A stretch of 35,090 nucleotides of DNA from a virus. The position numbers and the translations under genes are program-made. The stretch's first letter is position 1. The number at the start of each line of letters is the position of its first letter. The stretch is from the IMG/VR virus record IMGVR_UViG_3300047557_003409, positions 1-35,090 of that record; one strand, 5' to 3'. The notes under the pieces are model-generated. The model saw nothing but the letters and a program-made list of their open reading frames with translations, was not told the origin of the DNA and did not search any database. This document shows positions 7,809-15,798 of this stretch, piece by piece.

Positions 7809-8822
7809 ATGGAATCACTATTAAAAGAAATTGTAAAAGAGATTGGAGGAGATTATGCTTCTCTAGCATCGGAGATAAATGAAACTGAAAGATATGTAGA
7901 TACTGGTAGTTATATTTTTAATGCTCTTGTAAGTGGGAGTATTTTTGGGGGAGTTTCTGGAAATAAGATTACTGCAATTTCTGGAGCCAGTTCAACTGGA
8001 AAAACTTTCTTCGCACTAGCAGTAATTAAACACTTTTTAGAACAAAATCCGGAAGGATATTGCCTTTATTTTGATACTGAAGCGGCAATTACTAAATCTC
8101 TACTTGAAAGTAGAGGACTTGATATTAGTAGAATTGTGGTAATTAATGTAGTGACTGTAGAGGAGTTTAGAACTAAAGCTCTAAAAGCAGTAGATATGTA
8201 TATGAAAAAGTCAAAAGATGAGCGCAAACCTTGCTTCTTTGTTTTAGATAGCCTGGGGATGTTGTCTACAAATAAAGAAATTGGTGATGCACTAGCAGAA
8301 AAAGAAGTTAGGGATATGACTAAAGCTGCATTAATTAAAGGCGCATTTAGAATGCTTACTCTTAAATTAGGTCAAGCAGAAATTCCTATGATAGTTACTA
8401 ATCACGTATATGCTAACGTTGGTGGATATGGACCGCCTACAGTTCAAAGTGGAGGTTCTGGAATTTTGTATTCTTCTTCAACAATTATAGAACTGTCTAA
8501 ATCTAAAGAGAAGGAAGGTGTAGAAGTTGTTGGTAATATTATTAAAGCTAGAACTTATAAGTCTCGTTTAAGTAAAGAAAATCAAGAAGTTGAAACTAGA
8601 CTATTTTATGATGAGAGGGGGCTAGACCGTTATTATGGTCTTCTTGAACTTGCAGAACGGCACGGAATATTCAAAAAAACTGGAACACGGTATGATACCC
8701 CTCACGGACTTCATTATGGCAAAACAATTTATGCAGAACCAGAAAAATTCTTTACACCTGATATAATGGAACAACTTGATGAGGCTGCAAAGAAGGAGTT
8801 TTCCTATGGCATCTCTATGTGA
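7809..8822 (+). CDS. uvsX: UvsX RecA-like recombinase
   Basis: Strand-exchange recombinase that drives recombination-dependent replication and repair. Walker A is GASSTGKT (residues 59-66); Walker B region is CFFVLDSLGML (about 137-147); the VTNHVYANVGGYGPP block corresponds to the L2/DNA-binding region of UvsX; GGSGILYSSSTIIEL matches the family. Length 337 aa versus 391 in T4 UvsX, as usual in cyanophages. It begins 9 bases after gp43. The last 17 bases overlap the next gene, which starts inside it. Confidence 0.95.
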   Translation: MESLLKEIVKEIGGDYASLASEINETERYVDTGSYIFNALVSGSIFGGVSGNKITAISGASSTGKTFFALAVIKHFLEQNPEGYCLYFDTEAAITKSLLESRGLDISRIVVINVVTVEEFRTKALKAVDMYMKKSKDERKPCFFVLDSLGMLSTNKEIGDALAEKEVRDMTKAALIKGAFRMLTLKLGQAEIPMIVTNHVYANVGGYGPPTVQSGGSGILYSSSTIIELSKSKEKEGVEVVGNIIKARTYKSRLSKENQEVETRLFYDERGLDRYYGLLELAERHGIFKKTGTRYDTPHGLHYGKTIYAEPEKFFTPDIMEQLDEAAKKEFSYGISM

Positions 8823-9321
8823 TTTTATTCATATCTGTGATAAAAATTTAGATGTTGATACTTGTAATCAATTAATTGAACTATTTAATACTAACTCTAT
8901 GGATAGTAGTTATAATCTAACAGATAATCGAGAAGTATCTTCTGAAATAACTACTATTCATAATAATTTAGTTAAAAAAGTTATTGAGGCTAGGGACGAA
9001 TACTATCAATTTTGCTTTAAGGAAGTATTTCCAGAAACTCACGCATTTGAAAAATTTGTTATTACTAAAATAACTCCAGATATTGAAGATAGTGTAGTCT
9101 GGGTTGATATTCATTCATATGAAGATGCTAGAAGGTTTTTAAAATTTACTTGGTATCTTAATGATAATAAGGCTGGACAAACTACTTTTTTAGATTTGAC
9201 TATTCAACCAGAACAAGGTAAGTTAATCATATACCCACCTGTTTGGCTTTTTCCACACAAAGAACTTCCACCAATAGAAGAACCAAAATACATACTAACA
9301 ACTTACTTACATTATAAATGA
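8806..9321 (+). CDS. 2OG-Fe(II) oxygenase-like protein
   Basis: A 171-residue protein resembling prolyl-4-hydroxylase-type dioxygenases of phages. The C-terminal half shows the double-stranded beta-helix pattern: ARRFLKFTWYLND, AGQTTFLDL, QPEQGKLIIYPPVW, LFPHKELPP and KYILTTYLHY (about residues 106-170). The usual first metal pair H-x-D is not in its normal form: the segment reads WVDIHSYED, so the ligand set may be altered. The distal His is present in FPHKE. ATG 8806 was chosen because of the AAGGAG site at 8793-8798; it overlaps uvsX by 17 bases. The stop overlaps gp41. Substrate unknown. Confidence 0.65.
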   Translation: MASLCDFIHICDKNLDVDTCNQLIELFNTNSMDSSYNLTDNREVSSEITTIHNNLVKKVIEARDEYYQFCFKEVFPETHAFEKFVITKITPDIEDSVVWVDIHSYEDARRFLKFTWYLNDNKAGQTTFLDLTIQPEQGKLIIYPPVWLFPHKELPPIEEPKYILTTYLHYK

Positions 9322-10700
9322 CGGAAAAAGTAGAAACAACTATTCTAAGAAATCTTTTATTCAACGACAAATATTGTAGAAAGGTTTTACCTTTTATTAC
9401 TCCAGATTATTTTGATAATCCTTACGAAAAAATTCTATTTGAAGAAATTAGTAAATTTATTGTCTCTTACGATGATTTAGCAACTAAAGAAGTTTTACTT
9501 ATTGAAGCAGAAAAAAGGAAGGATATTACTGATGATGGATATAGAACAATTTGTGAATATATTAAATCATTAGATGATAGTCAGGTAGATTTAGATTGGT
9601 TAATTGATACTACTGAAACTTGGTGTAGAGATAGAGCAATTTATTTGGCTCTAATGGAAAGCATCAAAATTGCTGATGGTGATGATGATAAAAGGGGGAG
9701 AGATGCTATTCCTGGAATACTTCAGGAAGCACTTTCAGTATCTTTTGACGAACATATCGGTCACGATTTGATTGAAGATTACGAAAGGAGATTTGAATAT
9801 TATACTCGCCAAGAAGAAAAGTTACCTTTTGATTTGGAATATTTTAATAAAATTACTGGCGGTGGATTATCTAAAAAAACTGTATTCCTTATTATGGCTG
9901 CTCCTAATGCAGGTAAGTCGTTAACTATGTGTTCTTTTGCATCTGCATTTCTAGCACAAAATAAAAATGTGCTTTATATTACTCTAGAAATGGCTGAAGA
10001 AAAGATAGCCCAAAGAATTGATGCTAATTTATTAAATGTGAATATTAGTGAATTGGAAAAACTTCCAAAAGATAAATTTGAAAATAAAATTGTTAAACTA
10101 GCTCAAAAAACTCACGGCAAATTAATTATCAAAGAATACCCAACTTCTTCGGCACACGTAGGTCATTTTAAAGGTCTATTGAACGAGCTTTCATTAAAGA
10201 AGCATTTTAAACCAGATGTAATCTTTATTGACTATCTAAATATCTGTGCATCTTCAAGATATAAGAGCAACTCTGGAGTTAATTCTTATACTTATATCAA
10301 AAGTATTTCCGAAGAGTTAAGAGCACTTGCCGTTGAATATGGAGTTCCAGTAGTAACTTCAACTCAAGTTACTAGAGGTGCGTCTACATCATCAGACCCC
10401 GATATGGCTGATGTATCAGAAAGCTTTGGTGTAGCAGCAAACGTAGATAATATCGTTGCACTTATTAAAACAGAAGAGCTTGATAATATGGGTCAAGTAA
10501 TGTTTAAGCAAATTAAGAATAGGGATAATGATGTCTCAAAATATAAGAGATTTGTTGTTGGAGTTGATAGAAATAAAATGAGACTTTATGATGTAGAACA
10601 AGACGCACAAGTTGAAGCACTTGACGAAGCATTAGATGAGCCGTATACTTATGAAGAACCAACTAACAAAAAAGACAAATTTTCAAAGTTTAAATATTGA
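9318..10700 (+). CDS. gp41: gp41 replicative DNA helicase
   Basis: DnaB-family hexameric helicase of the T4 primosome, partner of the gp61 primase encoded at 17934-18926. An N-terminal helical domain (about residues 1-150) is followed by the RecA-like core: Walker A APNAGKS (about 195-201), LYITLEMAEE (motif H1a region), FIDYLNIC as Walker B, and VPVVTSTQVTRGAS with SESFGVAANVDNIVAL in the C-terminal core. Length 460 aa matches T4 gp41 (475). Start overlaps the previous stop by 4 bases. Confidence 0.95.
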   Translation: MTEKVETTILRNLLFNDKYCRKVLPFITPDYFDNPYEKILFEEISKFIVSYDDLATKEVLLIEAEKRKDITDDGYRTICEYIKSLDDSQVDLDWLIDTTETWCRDRAIYLALMESIKIADGDDDKRGRDAIPGILQEALSVSFDEHIGHDLIEDYERRFEYYTRQEEKLPFDLEYFNKITGGGLSKKTVFLIMAAPNAGKSLTMCSFASAFLAQNKNVLYITLEMAEEKIAQRIDANLLNVNISELEKLPKDKFENKIVKLAQKTHGKLIIKEYPTSSAHVGHFKGLLNELSLKKHFKPDVIFIDYLNICASSRYKSNSGVNSYTYIKSISEELRALAVEYGVPVVTSTQVTRGASTSSDPDMADVSESFGVAANVDNIVALIKTEELDNMGQVMFKQIKNRDNDVSKYKRFVVGVDRNKMRLYDVEQDAQVEALDEALDEPYTYEEPTNKKDKFSKFKY

Positions 10701-10707
10701 GGAGTTT

Positions 10708-11121
10708 ATGGACGAACAAATTATTGATAGTCAAAAATATATTGAGTTTGTAAAACAAACTACAAGTCCTGCAAGTAGTGATATCAATGTTCTTATTGAT
10801 AGAATTAAAGAACTTGATGGAGAGGGAGTGAAACTTACACACCTACTTACTTTTGCTCTTGGTGCATCTGCTGAGATGGGTGAAGCAATTGAAATTATTA
10901 AAAAATGTCTACTACAAGGTAAACCATTTAATGATGATGCTAAGGTCCATTTGTTGAAGGAATGTTCCGACTGTTTCTGGTACCTAGCACAACTTTGTAT
11001 TGCTATGGATGTAAGTTTTGAAGATATTATGCAGATTAATTATGAAAAGTTATCTGCACGATATCCAGAAGGAACATTTAGTGTTTATCGAAGTGAAAAT
11101 AGAGTTGAGGGCGATATTTGA
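10708..11121 (+). CDS. mazG: MazG-family nucleotide pyrophosphohydrolase
   Basis: All-alpha NTP pyrophosphatase of 137 residues. The MazG metal-binding signature is present: SAEMGEAIE (E-x-x-E), then about 20-30 residues later LLKECSDCFWYLAQ (E-x-x-D). Such proteins hydrolyse (d)NTPs to monophosphates; in cyanophages MazG has been proposed to act on ppGpp or to help recycle host nucleotides for phage DNA. The start ATG 10708 is preceded by GAGGAG, 7 bases after gp41. An earlier in-frame ATG at 10636 lies inside gp41 and is not preferred. Confidence 0.85.
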   Translation: MDEQIIDSQKYIEFVKQTTSPASSDINVLIDRIKELDGEGVKLTHLLTFALGASAEMGEAIEIIKKCLLQGKPFNDDAKVHLLKECSDCFWYLAQLCIAMDVSFEDIMQINYEKLSARYPEGTFSVYRSENRVEGDI

Positions 11122-11271
11122 ATGACTAAACAAATTTCTCTGAAAATTTCACAAGAAGAAGCACAAATTGTTAAAGAAATTTTAGTACAGCATCAAGAAG
11201 GTTATAGCAAAGAATTTCCACCAGAAAGAATAGTTTCTGTTAGAGATGTAATTAAAAAATTAGAAGATTAA
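11122..11271 (+). CDS. Small hypothetical protein (49 aa)
   Basis: Encodes MTKQISLKISQEEAQIVKEI and continues to IKKLED, 49 residues, start overlapping the mazG stop (TGAATG). The amphipathic helical pattern is compatible with a small DNA-binding or regulatory protein, but there is no recognisable domain. It ends 5 bases before a terminator and is the last gene of the replication operon. Confidence 0.6.
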   Translation: MTKQISLKISQEEAQIVKEILVQHQEGYSKEFPPERIVSVRDVIKKLED

Positions 11272-11276
11272 ATTAA

Positions 11277-11304
11277 AACCGTAGAGAAATCTCTACGGTT
11301 TTTT
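11277..11304 (+). terminator. Rho-independent terminator of the replication block
   Basis: Perfect 10-bp stem AACCGTAGAG (11277-11286) / CTCTACGGTT (11291-11300) with loop AAAT and following TTTT. It separates the replication operon from the late promoter that follows. Confidence 0.92.
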
Positions 11305-11305
11305 C

Positions 11306-11313
11306 TATAAATA
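11306..11313 (+). promoter_or_regulatory. T4-type late promoter TATAAATA
   Basis: Exact late-promoter octamer, 2 bases after the terminator T-run. Its last base is also the A of an in-frame ATG at 11313, so that ATG would lie upstream of the transcript start; this decides for ATG 11337 in the next gene. Confidence 0.85.
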
Positions 11314-11336
11314 TGGTGAATAATTATATTATAATA

Positions 11337-12377
11337 ATGCCTCTATCCCCAGCACCATCCAATCAAACTTTAGATATTTACAAGATTCTAAATTTTGTAA
11401 AATTGAATGTTGCTAATGCTAGAGTTCAGCAGGTACGAAATACTGTCTTTGTACATCCAGATAATTTAAATAATTCACTGGGATTATTTAATAACATTTA
11501 TAATTTAATCACTACATCTTATCCAAATAATACTTACAAAAAAACAATAACTGAAGGATTAGGAAATATTAATATTAATAGATATAATTCTATTAAAGTA
11601 GAACTTCCAATTACAAAAGTTAAAACTCCTCAAGTATTAAAACCTGGTGAAGCCTATGAATTATATTTTAAATCTGTAATTCTAGATGGTCTTGGCGAAT
11701 TACAAGAATTGAGAGAACAGTTGGATATACCTGAAAATATTTTTAATGTATATCATAATTTAACTTTGAATCTTTATGATTCAGATGGTATGAAAGCTTC
11801 AATTGGTCCTATAACTGGTGCTGAAAAGGTAGGACAATTATTAGGTAAAAGTGACGTTGATATTTCAGTAAGAAATAAACCTAAAGTAAAAATTTCATTA
11901 AAGCAAAGTAATTTTTCTTTTTGGAGTAGTGCAGCTACATATACTCCACGACCATTAAATGTATTAAATTCTGCAATATCATCTGGAAAAGTTATTGCAA
12001 AAAAAACATCTGGAGGATTAACATATTTTGATAATAATGTAGGTGGAATTAGAGTTCCAGCAACAATAGATGAAGTACAAAAATTTTGTTTTGGTGGATT
12101 GACTGGAGTAGATTATATTGTAATTAATGGTGGTAATGTTAGAAAAGGGGATAGAGCAACTGATAACAAACTTATACTCCAGATGACTGCAGAAAAAATC
12201 TATAGGAATAAAATACCTTCAGAACTTACTAGAATGCAGCCAGATGTATTTTTAATTATTAAGGCAAATTCTGATGGCAAAACTGCAAGTGGGTTATCTC
12301 CATATAGAGGTCTTACAATTCATTTTGTAAATAAGAGACATGCATATGACCCTCAAAATAATTATGTAGATGGATAA
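11337..12377 (+). CDS. Late-expressed protein, possible PD-(D/E)XK-type nuclease
   Basis: A 346-residue protein of unknown function. ATG 11337 is used because the late promoter overlaps the earlier ATG 11313. The segment from D173, GKSDVDIS then about 12 residues on VKISLKQS, has the spacing and flanking hydrophobics of a PD-(D/E)XK nuclease core (D...x-K-x-S-L-K) as in several phage proteins, and it is preceded by an acidic helix ELQELREQL. That is a pattern match, not proof. The C-terminal part (LIIKANSDGKTASGLSPYRG) is not recognised. Transcribed from its own late promoter, so it could instead be virion-associated. Confidence 0.6.
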   Translation: MPLSPAPSNQTLDIYKILNFVKLNVANARVQQVRNTVFVHPDNLNNSLGLFNNIYNLITTSYPNNTYKKTITEGLGNININRYNSIKVELPITKVKTPQVLKPGEAYELYFKSVILDGLGELQELREQLDIPENIFNVYHNLTLNLYDSDGMKASIGPITGAEKVGQLLGKSDVDISVRNKPKVKISLKQSNFSFWSSAATYTPRPLNVLNSAISSGKVIAKKTSGGLTYFDNNVGGIRVPATIDEVQKFCFGGLTGVDYIVINGGNVRKGDRATDNKLILQMTAEKIYRNKIPSELTRMQPDVFLIIKANSDGKTASGLSPYRGLTIHFVNKRHAYDPQNNYVDG

Positions 12378-12378
12378 A

Positions 12379-12386
12379 GATAAATA
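12379..12386 (+). promoter_or_regulatory. Late-promoter-like octamer GATAAATA
   Basis: One mismatch to TATAAATA, 18 bases before the start at 12404 and overlapping the end of the intergenic gap. The start has no strong ribosome site. Confidence 0.45.
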
Positions 12387-12403
12387 CTATAAAACCCTAT
12401 TAA

Positions 12404-13612
12404 ATGAAGACTTTTAGACAATTTATAATTGAAGCAAGAGAAACTCAAGCCTCTCAAATGGCGAAGCAGAGAGGTTTGAGAGGAAACGGTCACGGAGACT
12501 GGTATGATGCTACTGGAAAATTAGTAGCTAAAACTGTTGGTGGAGAATTAAAAATATTTTCTGGTCGTGAAGGAAAGGGACCAAAAGAAAAGAAAGATAT
12601 TCAACAACAAATTAGTGAGCCTATAGATAATATCCAACAAGAACCACAAGATAATCAAGAGGTATCAAAAGGTATTGTAATAGTTTTTGGAAGATTTAAT
12701 CCTCCAGGAAAATCTCACGAACAAATGTTAAAATTTGGATATTCTAGAGCAAAAGAAAATAATTATGAGTTTAGAATTTATCCTAGTAGAATACAAGATG
12801 CTGGAACGAATCCGTTAAATCCATCATTAAAAGTTCAATTTATGCAAATGATGTATCCAGATTATGCAGATTATATCTTGGATAGTGAAGATGCTAAAAC
12901 AATTTTTGATGTATTGCAATCTTTGTATAGTGATGGATATGAAGATGTTATAGTTGTAGTAGGTGCAGAAAGACTTGGGGAGTTTCAGTCATTAGCTCAT
13001 AAAGGTGAAGGTCAAGGATATGAGTTTAAAAATATTGAAGTTTTAGCTTCTCCAGGAAAAGACCCAGATAGTGATACTAGTGGAGCTGGTTCTTCTGCCG
13101 CATTAAGAACTTCTGCTGCTGAAGGTAATTATCAAGCTTTTGCTAGTAACCTTCCAGGTAGAATGAAAAAACCTGATAGAGAAGCACTATTTAATGCGGT
13201 TTCTAAATCTATGAAACGGGGGGTAAATGAGAGTATTGAATTGTGGAAGATTGCTCCTGAACTTGATATGGAAACTTTAAGAATGAATTATCGCAAGAAT
13301 AATTTATATCCAGTAGGCTCATTAGTTGAAAATTTAAACACTGGACTAGTTGGCGAAGTAAAAAGAAGGGGAACTAATTATCTTATTTGTGTTACTGAAG
13401 ATGGTTTGATGTTTAAATCTTGGTTACAGAATGTCAGAAATGTACAAGAAGATGTTTATGAAGTGGGTACAGATAAGTATAGAAAATTTCTTCAAAAATT
13501 AACTCCAGGACAGCCAATACAATCTTATAGTTCAATAAAAATTAAAGAAACTATCCCAAAATCAATAAATAAATTAAGACGAGAACTATCTAAAGCTGGG
13601 AAGGTAAGATGA
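12404..13612 (+). CDS. Capsid-targeted nucleotidyltransferase-like protein
   Basis: 402 residues in at least three parts. Residues 1-11, MKTFRQFIIEA, match the capsid-targeting leader of T4 internal proteins (MKTYQEFIAEA in IPIII), with a fitting gp21 protease site I-I-E|A. After a glutamine-rich linker, residues about 90-260 look like the HIGH-superfamily nucleotidyltransferases (NMN/pantetheine adenylyltransferase type): IVIVFGRFNPPGKSHEQML, with GKSHE in place of the usual T-x-GH, VVVVGAERL, and SAALRTSAAEGN in place of the ISSTxIR motif. Residues about 290-350 are a small beta domain (VGSLVENLNTGLVGEV, CVTEDGLMFKSW) common in cyanophage modular proteins. Its substrate is unknown. The leader suggests packaging in the head. 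Confidence 0.75.
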   Translation: MKTFRQFIIEARETQASQMAKQRGLRGNGHGDWYDATGKLVAKTVGGELKIFSGREGKGPKEKKDIQQQISEPIDNIQQEPQDNQEVSKGIVIVFGRFNPPGKSHEQMLKFGYSRAKENNYEFRIYPSRIQDAGTNPLNPSLKVQFMQMMYPDYADYILDSEDAKTIFDVLQSLYSDGYEDVIVVVGAERLGEFQSLAHKGEGQGYEFKNIEVLASPGKDPDSDTSGAGSSAALRTSAAEGNYQAFASNLPGRMKKPDREALFNAVSKSMKRGVNESIELWKIAPELDMETLRMNYRKNNLYPVGSLVENLNTGLVGEVKRRGTNYLICVTEDGLMFKSWLQNVRNVQEDVYEVGTDKYRKFLQKLTPGQPIQSYSSIKIKETIPKSINKLRRELSKAGKVR

Positions 13613-15024
13613 GCTTTATTACAGAAGAAAGTAAGCGGGAAGCTGAGCTTCGTAAAAGAGTTGAAGCCGCTTTTGGTGAAGACCCGGATGCCCCAAAAAC
13701 ATTAAAAAGTAAAGAACAGAGAAAAAGTGAAAGTGCAAAAGAAAAAGCTGAGAGAGCTAGGAAAGATTATGAACAAAAGCAGAAAACTCTTGAATATAAA
13801 AGAGAAAGATTGGAGTGGCAAAAAGAGAGGTCAAAAGAAAAAGATAAGCTAAGAAGGGAAGCTGAAGCTAGAAGAAAAGAAAAAGAAAAATCTTCTGGTG
13901 GTGGAACTTCAAATATAAACATAGAGACTATTAGAGATGAAGATAAAGACCCAACAGCCCAAAGAAAGGCTATTGGTGGTGTAGCTTCATTTGCAAAAGC
14001 TGCTGTAGGTCTTGGTGCTAAGGCAGTAATGGCTTCAGCTAAAAAGAGAAGGGAACGGAAAGAACAAGAACGTCAAGCAGCAGCAGAAAGAGCTAGTGAA
14101 AAACAAAAAGAAAGAACTCAGTCTGCTATGAAACAGTCTAGTAGATTACTTCCTCCAGGAAGAACTTTAGGGCAACAAGCAAGAGCAGAAAAAAATGTAA
14201 GAAAAAGAGAGATTGAAAGACGTGGTGGTACTGTAAGTGAAAGTTTTTCTTGTTGGAGAGAAGATTTTTTATACGAGCTTGGTGAAATGAGAAAGAATAA
14301 GAAATCTAAGAGAGGAGAAGATGATTATATTATAGATGTTATGAAAGGTAAAAATAAAATTACAATAGGACCAGTTATAAAGGAAGAAACTATTGATGAA
14401 GCAAAATCTGTAAGAAGGGCTTTGAGAAAAGCAGTTCAAAAAGTTGAACTTCCAATATTAGCTTTATCATTCGCAGCAAATGCAGCTCAATCTCCTCAAG
14501 CACTAGTTCGTTCGGGACATATAGAAGGTCCTGGTGTGCAATTAATGTCTAGAATGATGTCTAAAAGAAAAGAAGCAGATAGAAATTTAGACAGTGGTAG
14601 AGTGTCTCATCCTGCAAGAAATATAAAAAAGAAAGAAAAAGTTAGTGAAGCTATTGATAAAAAAGAATTACTTAAAGCTATTGTTAGGAAACTTATAGAT
14701 GAGAAAAAGAGAAAAAACTCCTTATTAATTAGAGGGTATATTGGTGAAGCAAAGTATAGTAAAGAAAATTTACAATGTAATAAGCCAAAAGCTGACCCAG
14801 TTGGAAATAGTGAAACTGGAAAATCGCATGTTGTTAAAGCTTGTGAAGGTGGTAAAGAAAAGCTTATTCGTTTTGGTCAAAAAGGGGTAAAAGGTTCTCC
14901 TAAAAAGGAAGGTGAGAGTGAAGCTTATGCGAATAGAAGAAAGAGATTTAAGGCTCGTCACGCAAAGAATATTGCGAAGGGTAAAATGAGTGCAAGCTGG
15001 TGGGCGAATTCGGTTAAATGGTGA
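13609..15024 (+). CDS. Charged modular cyanophage protein with C-terminal KSHVVKACEGG module
   Basis: 471 residues, start overlapping the previous stop. Residues about 1-120 are almost entirely Lys/Arg/Glu and predict a long coiled coil. Then come modules that recur in cyanophage proteins: FSCWREDFLYELGE followed by KNKITIGPVIKE (about 215-260), a hydrophobic segment ELPILALSFAANAAQS, a KKELLKAIVRKLIDEKK helix, and a C-terminal basic module (about 385-471) with KSHVVKACEGGKEKLIRFG and KGKMSASWWANSVKW. The last module is widespread in marine phages, function unknown to me. It probably works with its neighbour, which is transcribed with it; a virion or head-content role is inferred. Confidence 0.7.
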   Translation: MSFITEESKREAELRKRVEAAFGEDPDAPKTLKSKEQRKSESAKEKAERARKDYEQKQKTLEYKRERLEWQKERSKEKDKLRREAEARRKEKEKSSGGGTSNINIETIRDEDKDPTAQRKAIGGVASFAKAAVGLGAKAVMASAKKRRERKEQERQAAAERASEKQKERTQSAMKQSSRLLPPGRTLGQQARAEKNVRKREIERRGGTVSESFSCWREDFLYELGEMRKNKKSKRGEDDYIIDVMKGKNKITIGPVIKEETIDEAKSVRRALRKAVQKVELPILALSFAANAAQSPQALVRSGHIEGPGVQLMSRMMSKRKEADRNLDSGRVSHPARNIKKKEKVSEAIDKKELLKAIVRKLIDEKKRKNSLLIRGYIGEAKYSKENLQCNKPKADPVGNSETGKSHVVKACEGGKEKLIRFGQKGVKGSPKKEGESEAYANRRKRFKARHAKNIAKGKMSASWWANSVKW

Positions 15025-15077
15025 GTAAAAGTAAAGTGGTAATATAAATAAAATAGTATTGCCACTTTACTTTTACT
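15024..15077 (+). promoter_or_regulatory. 22-bp hairpin abutting the HNH start codon
   Basis: Left arm 15024-15045 and right arm 15056-15077 pair over 22 positions (two G-U wobbles) around a 10-nt loop. The right arm ends on the base before the ATG at 15078, so the whole ribosome-binding region of the HNH gene is locked in transcripts that read through from upstream. The late promoter below lies over the loop. Confidence 0.85.
15043..15050 (+). promoter_or_regulatory. Late promoter TATAAATA inside the hairpin loop
   Basis: Exact late octamer spanning the top of the left arm and the loop. A start about 6-7 bases downstream (about 15056-15057) would give a transcript that lacks the left arm and so leaves the HNH start accessible. 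Confidence 0.75.
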
Positions 15078-15716
15078 ATGAGAGAAATAATAGATAATAG
15101 AATAACCAAAATCGGGGATAAATGGATTACGGAATGTTTGAATTGTAAGAAGCAAGTAGCATATACTACTAAAAATCAAGCATTAAGAGTTTTAAATAGA
15201 AAAACTTGTAGAAATTGTGCTCAACATTATAGGAATGTCAATTGTGAAATACCAATTTATAAAAATTTAAATAATAAATGGTGTAAAACTTGTTCTGGAT
15301 GTGGAGTAGAACAAGTATATACTAGAAAAGACCATGCAAAGCAAAGTTATTTGGCTGATAGGAAATGTAGAACTTGTGTAGCTGAAGCGAGGGGATTTTC
15401 AAATAACAGACCAGTTGGAGATAAACAGAGAATATTTAACAAATTTATTAAAACTTCAAAGGCTAGAGATATTGAATGGAAACTCTCATTAGAAGAAATG
15501 TTCCAAACTTATAGTGGAAAATGTTCTTTAACTGGGTGGGATATTGATATTTCATATTCAAATTGTACTGCAAGTTTAGATCGAATAGATAATAGTAAAG
15601 GATATTTACCAGATAATATACAGTGGGTCCATACTATGGTAAATATGTGTAAAAATAAATATGATGAAAAAATATTTTTAAAAATGTGTAAAGATATTGT
15701 AGAAAATATAAAGTAA
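15078..15716 (+). CDS. Free-standing HNH endonuclease with zinc ribbons
   Basis: 212 residues. The N-terminal half has two tandem zinc-ribbon-like units: C20xxC23 with C44xxC47, and C72xxC75 with a later CRTC pair, as in DNA-binding parts of homing endonucleases. The C-terminal half has an HNH/endonuclease-VII-like pattern: GKCSLTGWDI, then SLDRIDNSKGYLPDNIQWV and MVNMCKNKY, in which the D-R-I-D and N-I-Q-W signature is typical of phage HNH enzymes. It is probably a homing endonuclease that spreads by cutting phages lacking it. There is no ribosome site outside the hairpin. Its expression is discussed with the hairpin. Base composition is like its neighbours. Confidence 0.85.
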   Translation: MREIIDNRITKIGDKWITECLNCKKQVAYTTKNQALRVLNRKTCRNCAQHYRNVNCEIPIYKNLNNKWCKTCSGCGVEQVYTRKDHAKQSYLADRKCRTCVAEARGFSNNRPVGDKQRIFNKFIKTSKARDIEWKLSLEEMFQTYSGKCSLTGWDIDISYSNCTASLDRIDNSKGYLPDNIQWVHTMVNMCKNKYDEKIFLKMCKDIVENIK

Positions 15717-15740
15717 AAAATGACGACTTAAAGTATAGTA

Positions 15741-15762
15741 AATCCTAAATAGCTATAGGATT
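15741..15762 (+). terminator. Hairpin after the HNH gene
   Basis: AATCCTA (15741-15747) pairs with TAGGATT (15756-15762), 8-nt loop, no good T-run. Weak terminator or leader hairpin of the next small gene. Confidence 0.35.
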
Positions 15763-15798
15763 AAAAATCCCGAATAAATCCAATTAGGAGTAAAGGGT

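Noticed and set aside
14958-15179. Minus-strand 73-aa reading frame over the HNH hairpin
   Set aside because: It arises from the inverted repeat and the frame opposite two good + strand genes, and has no ribosome site.
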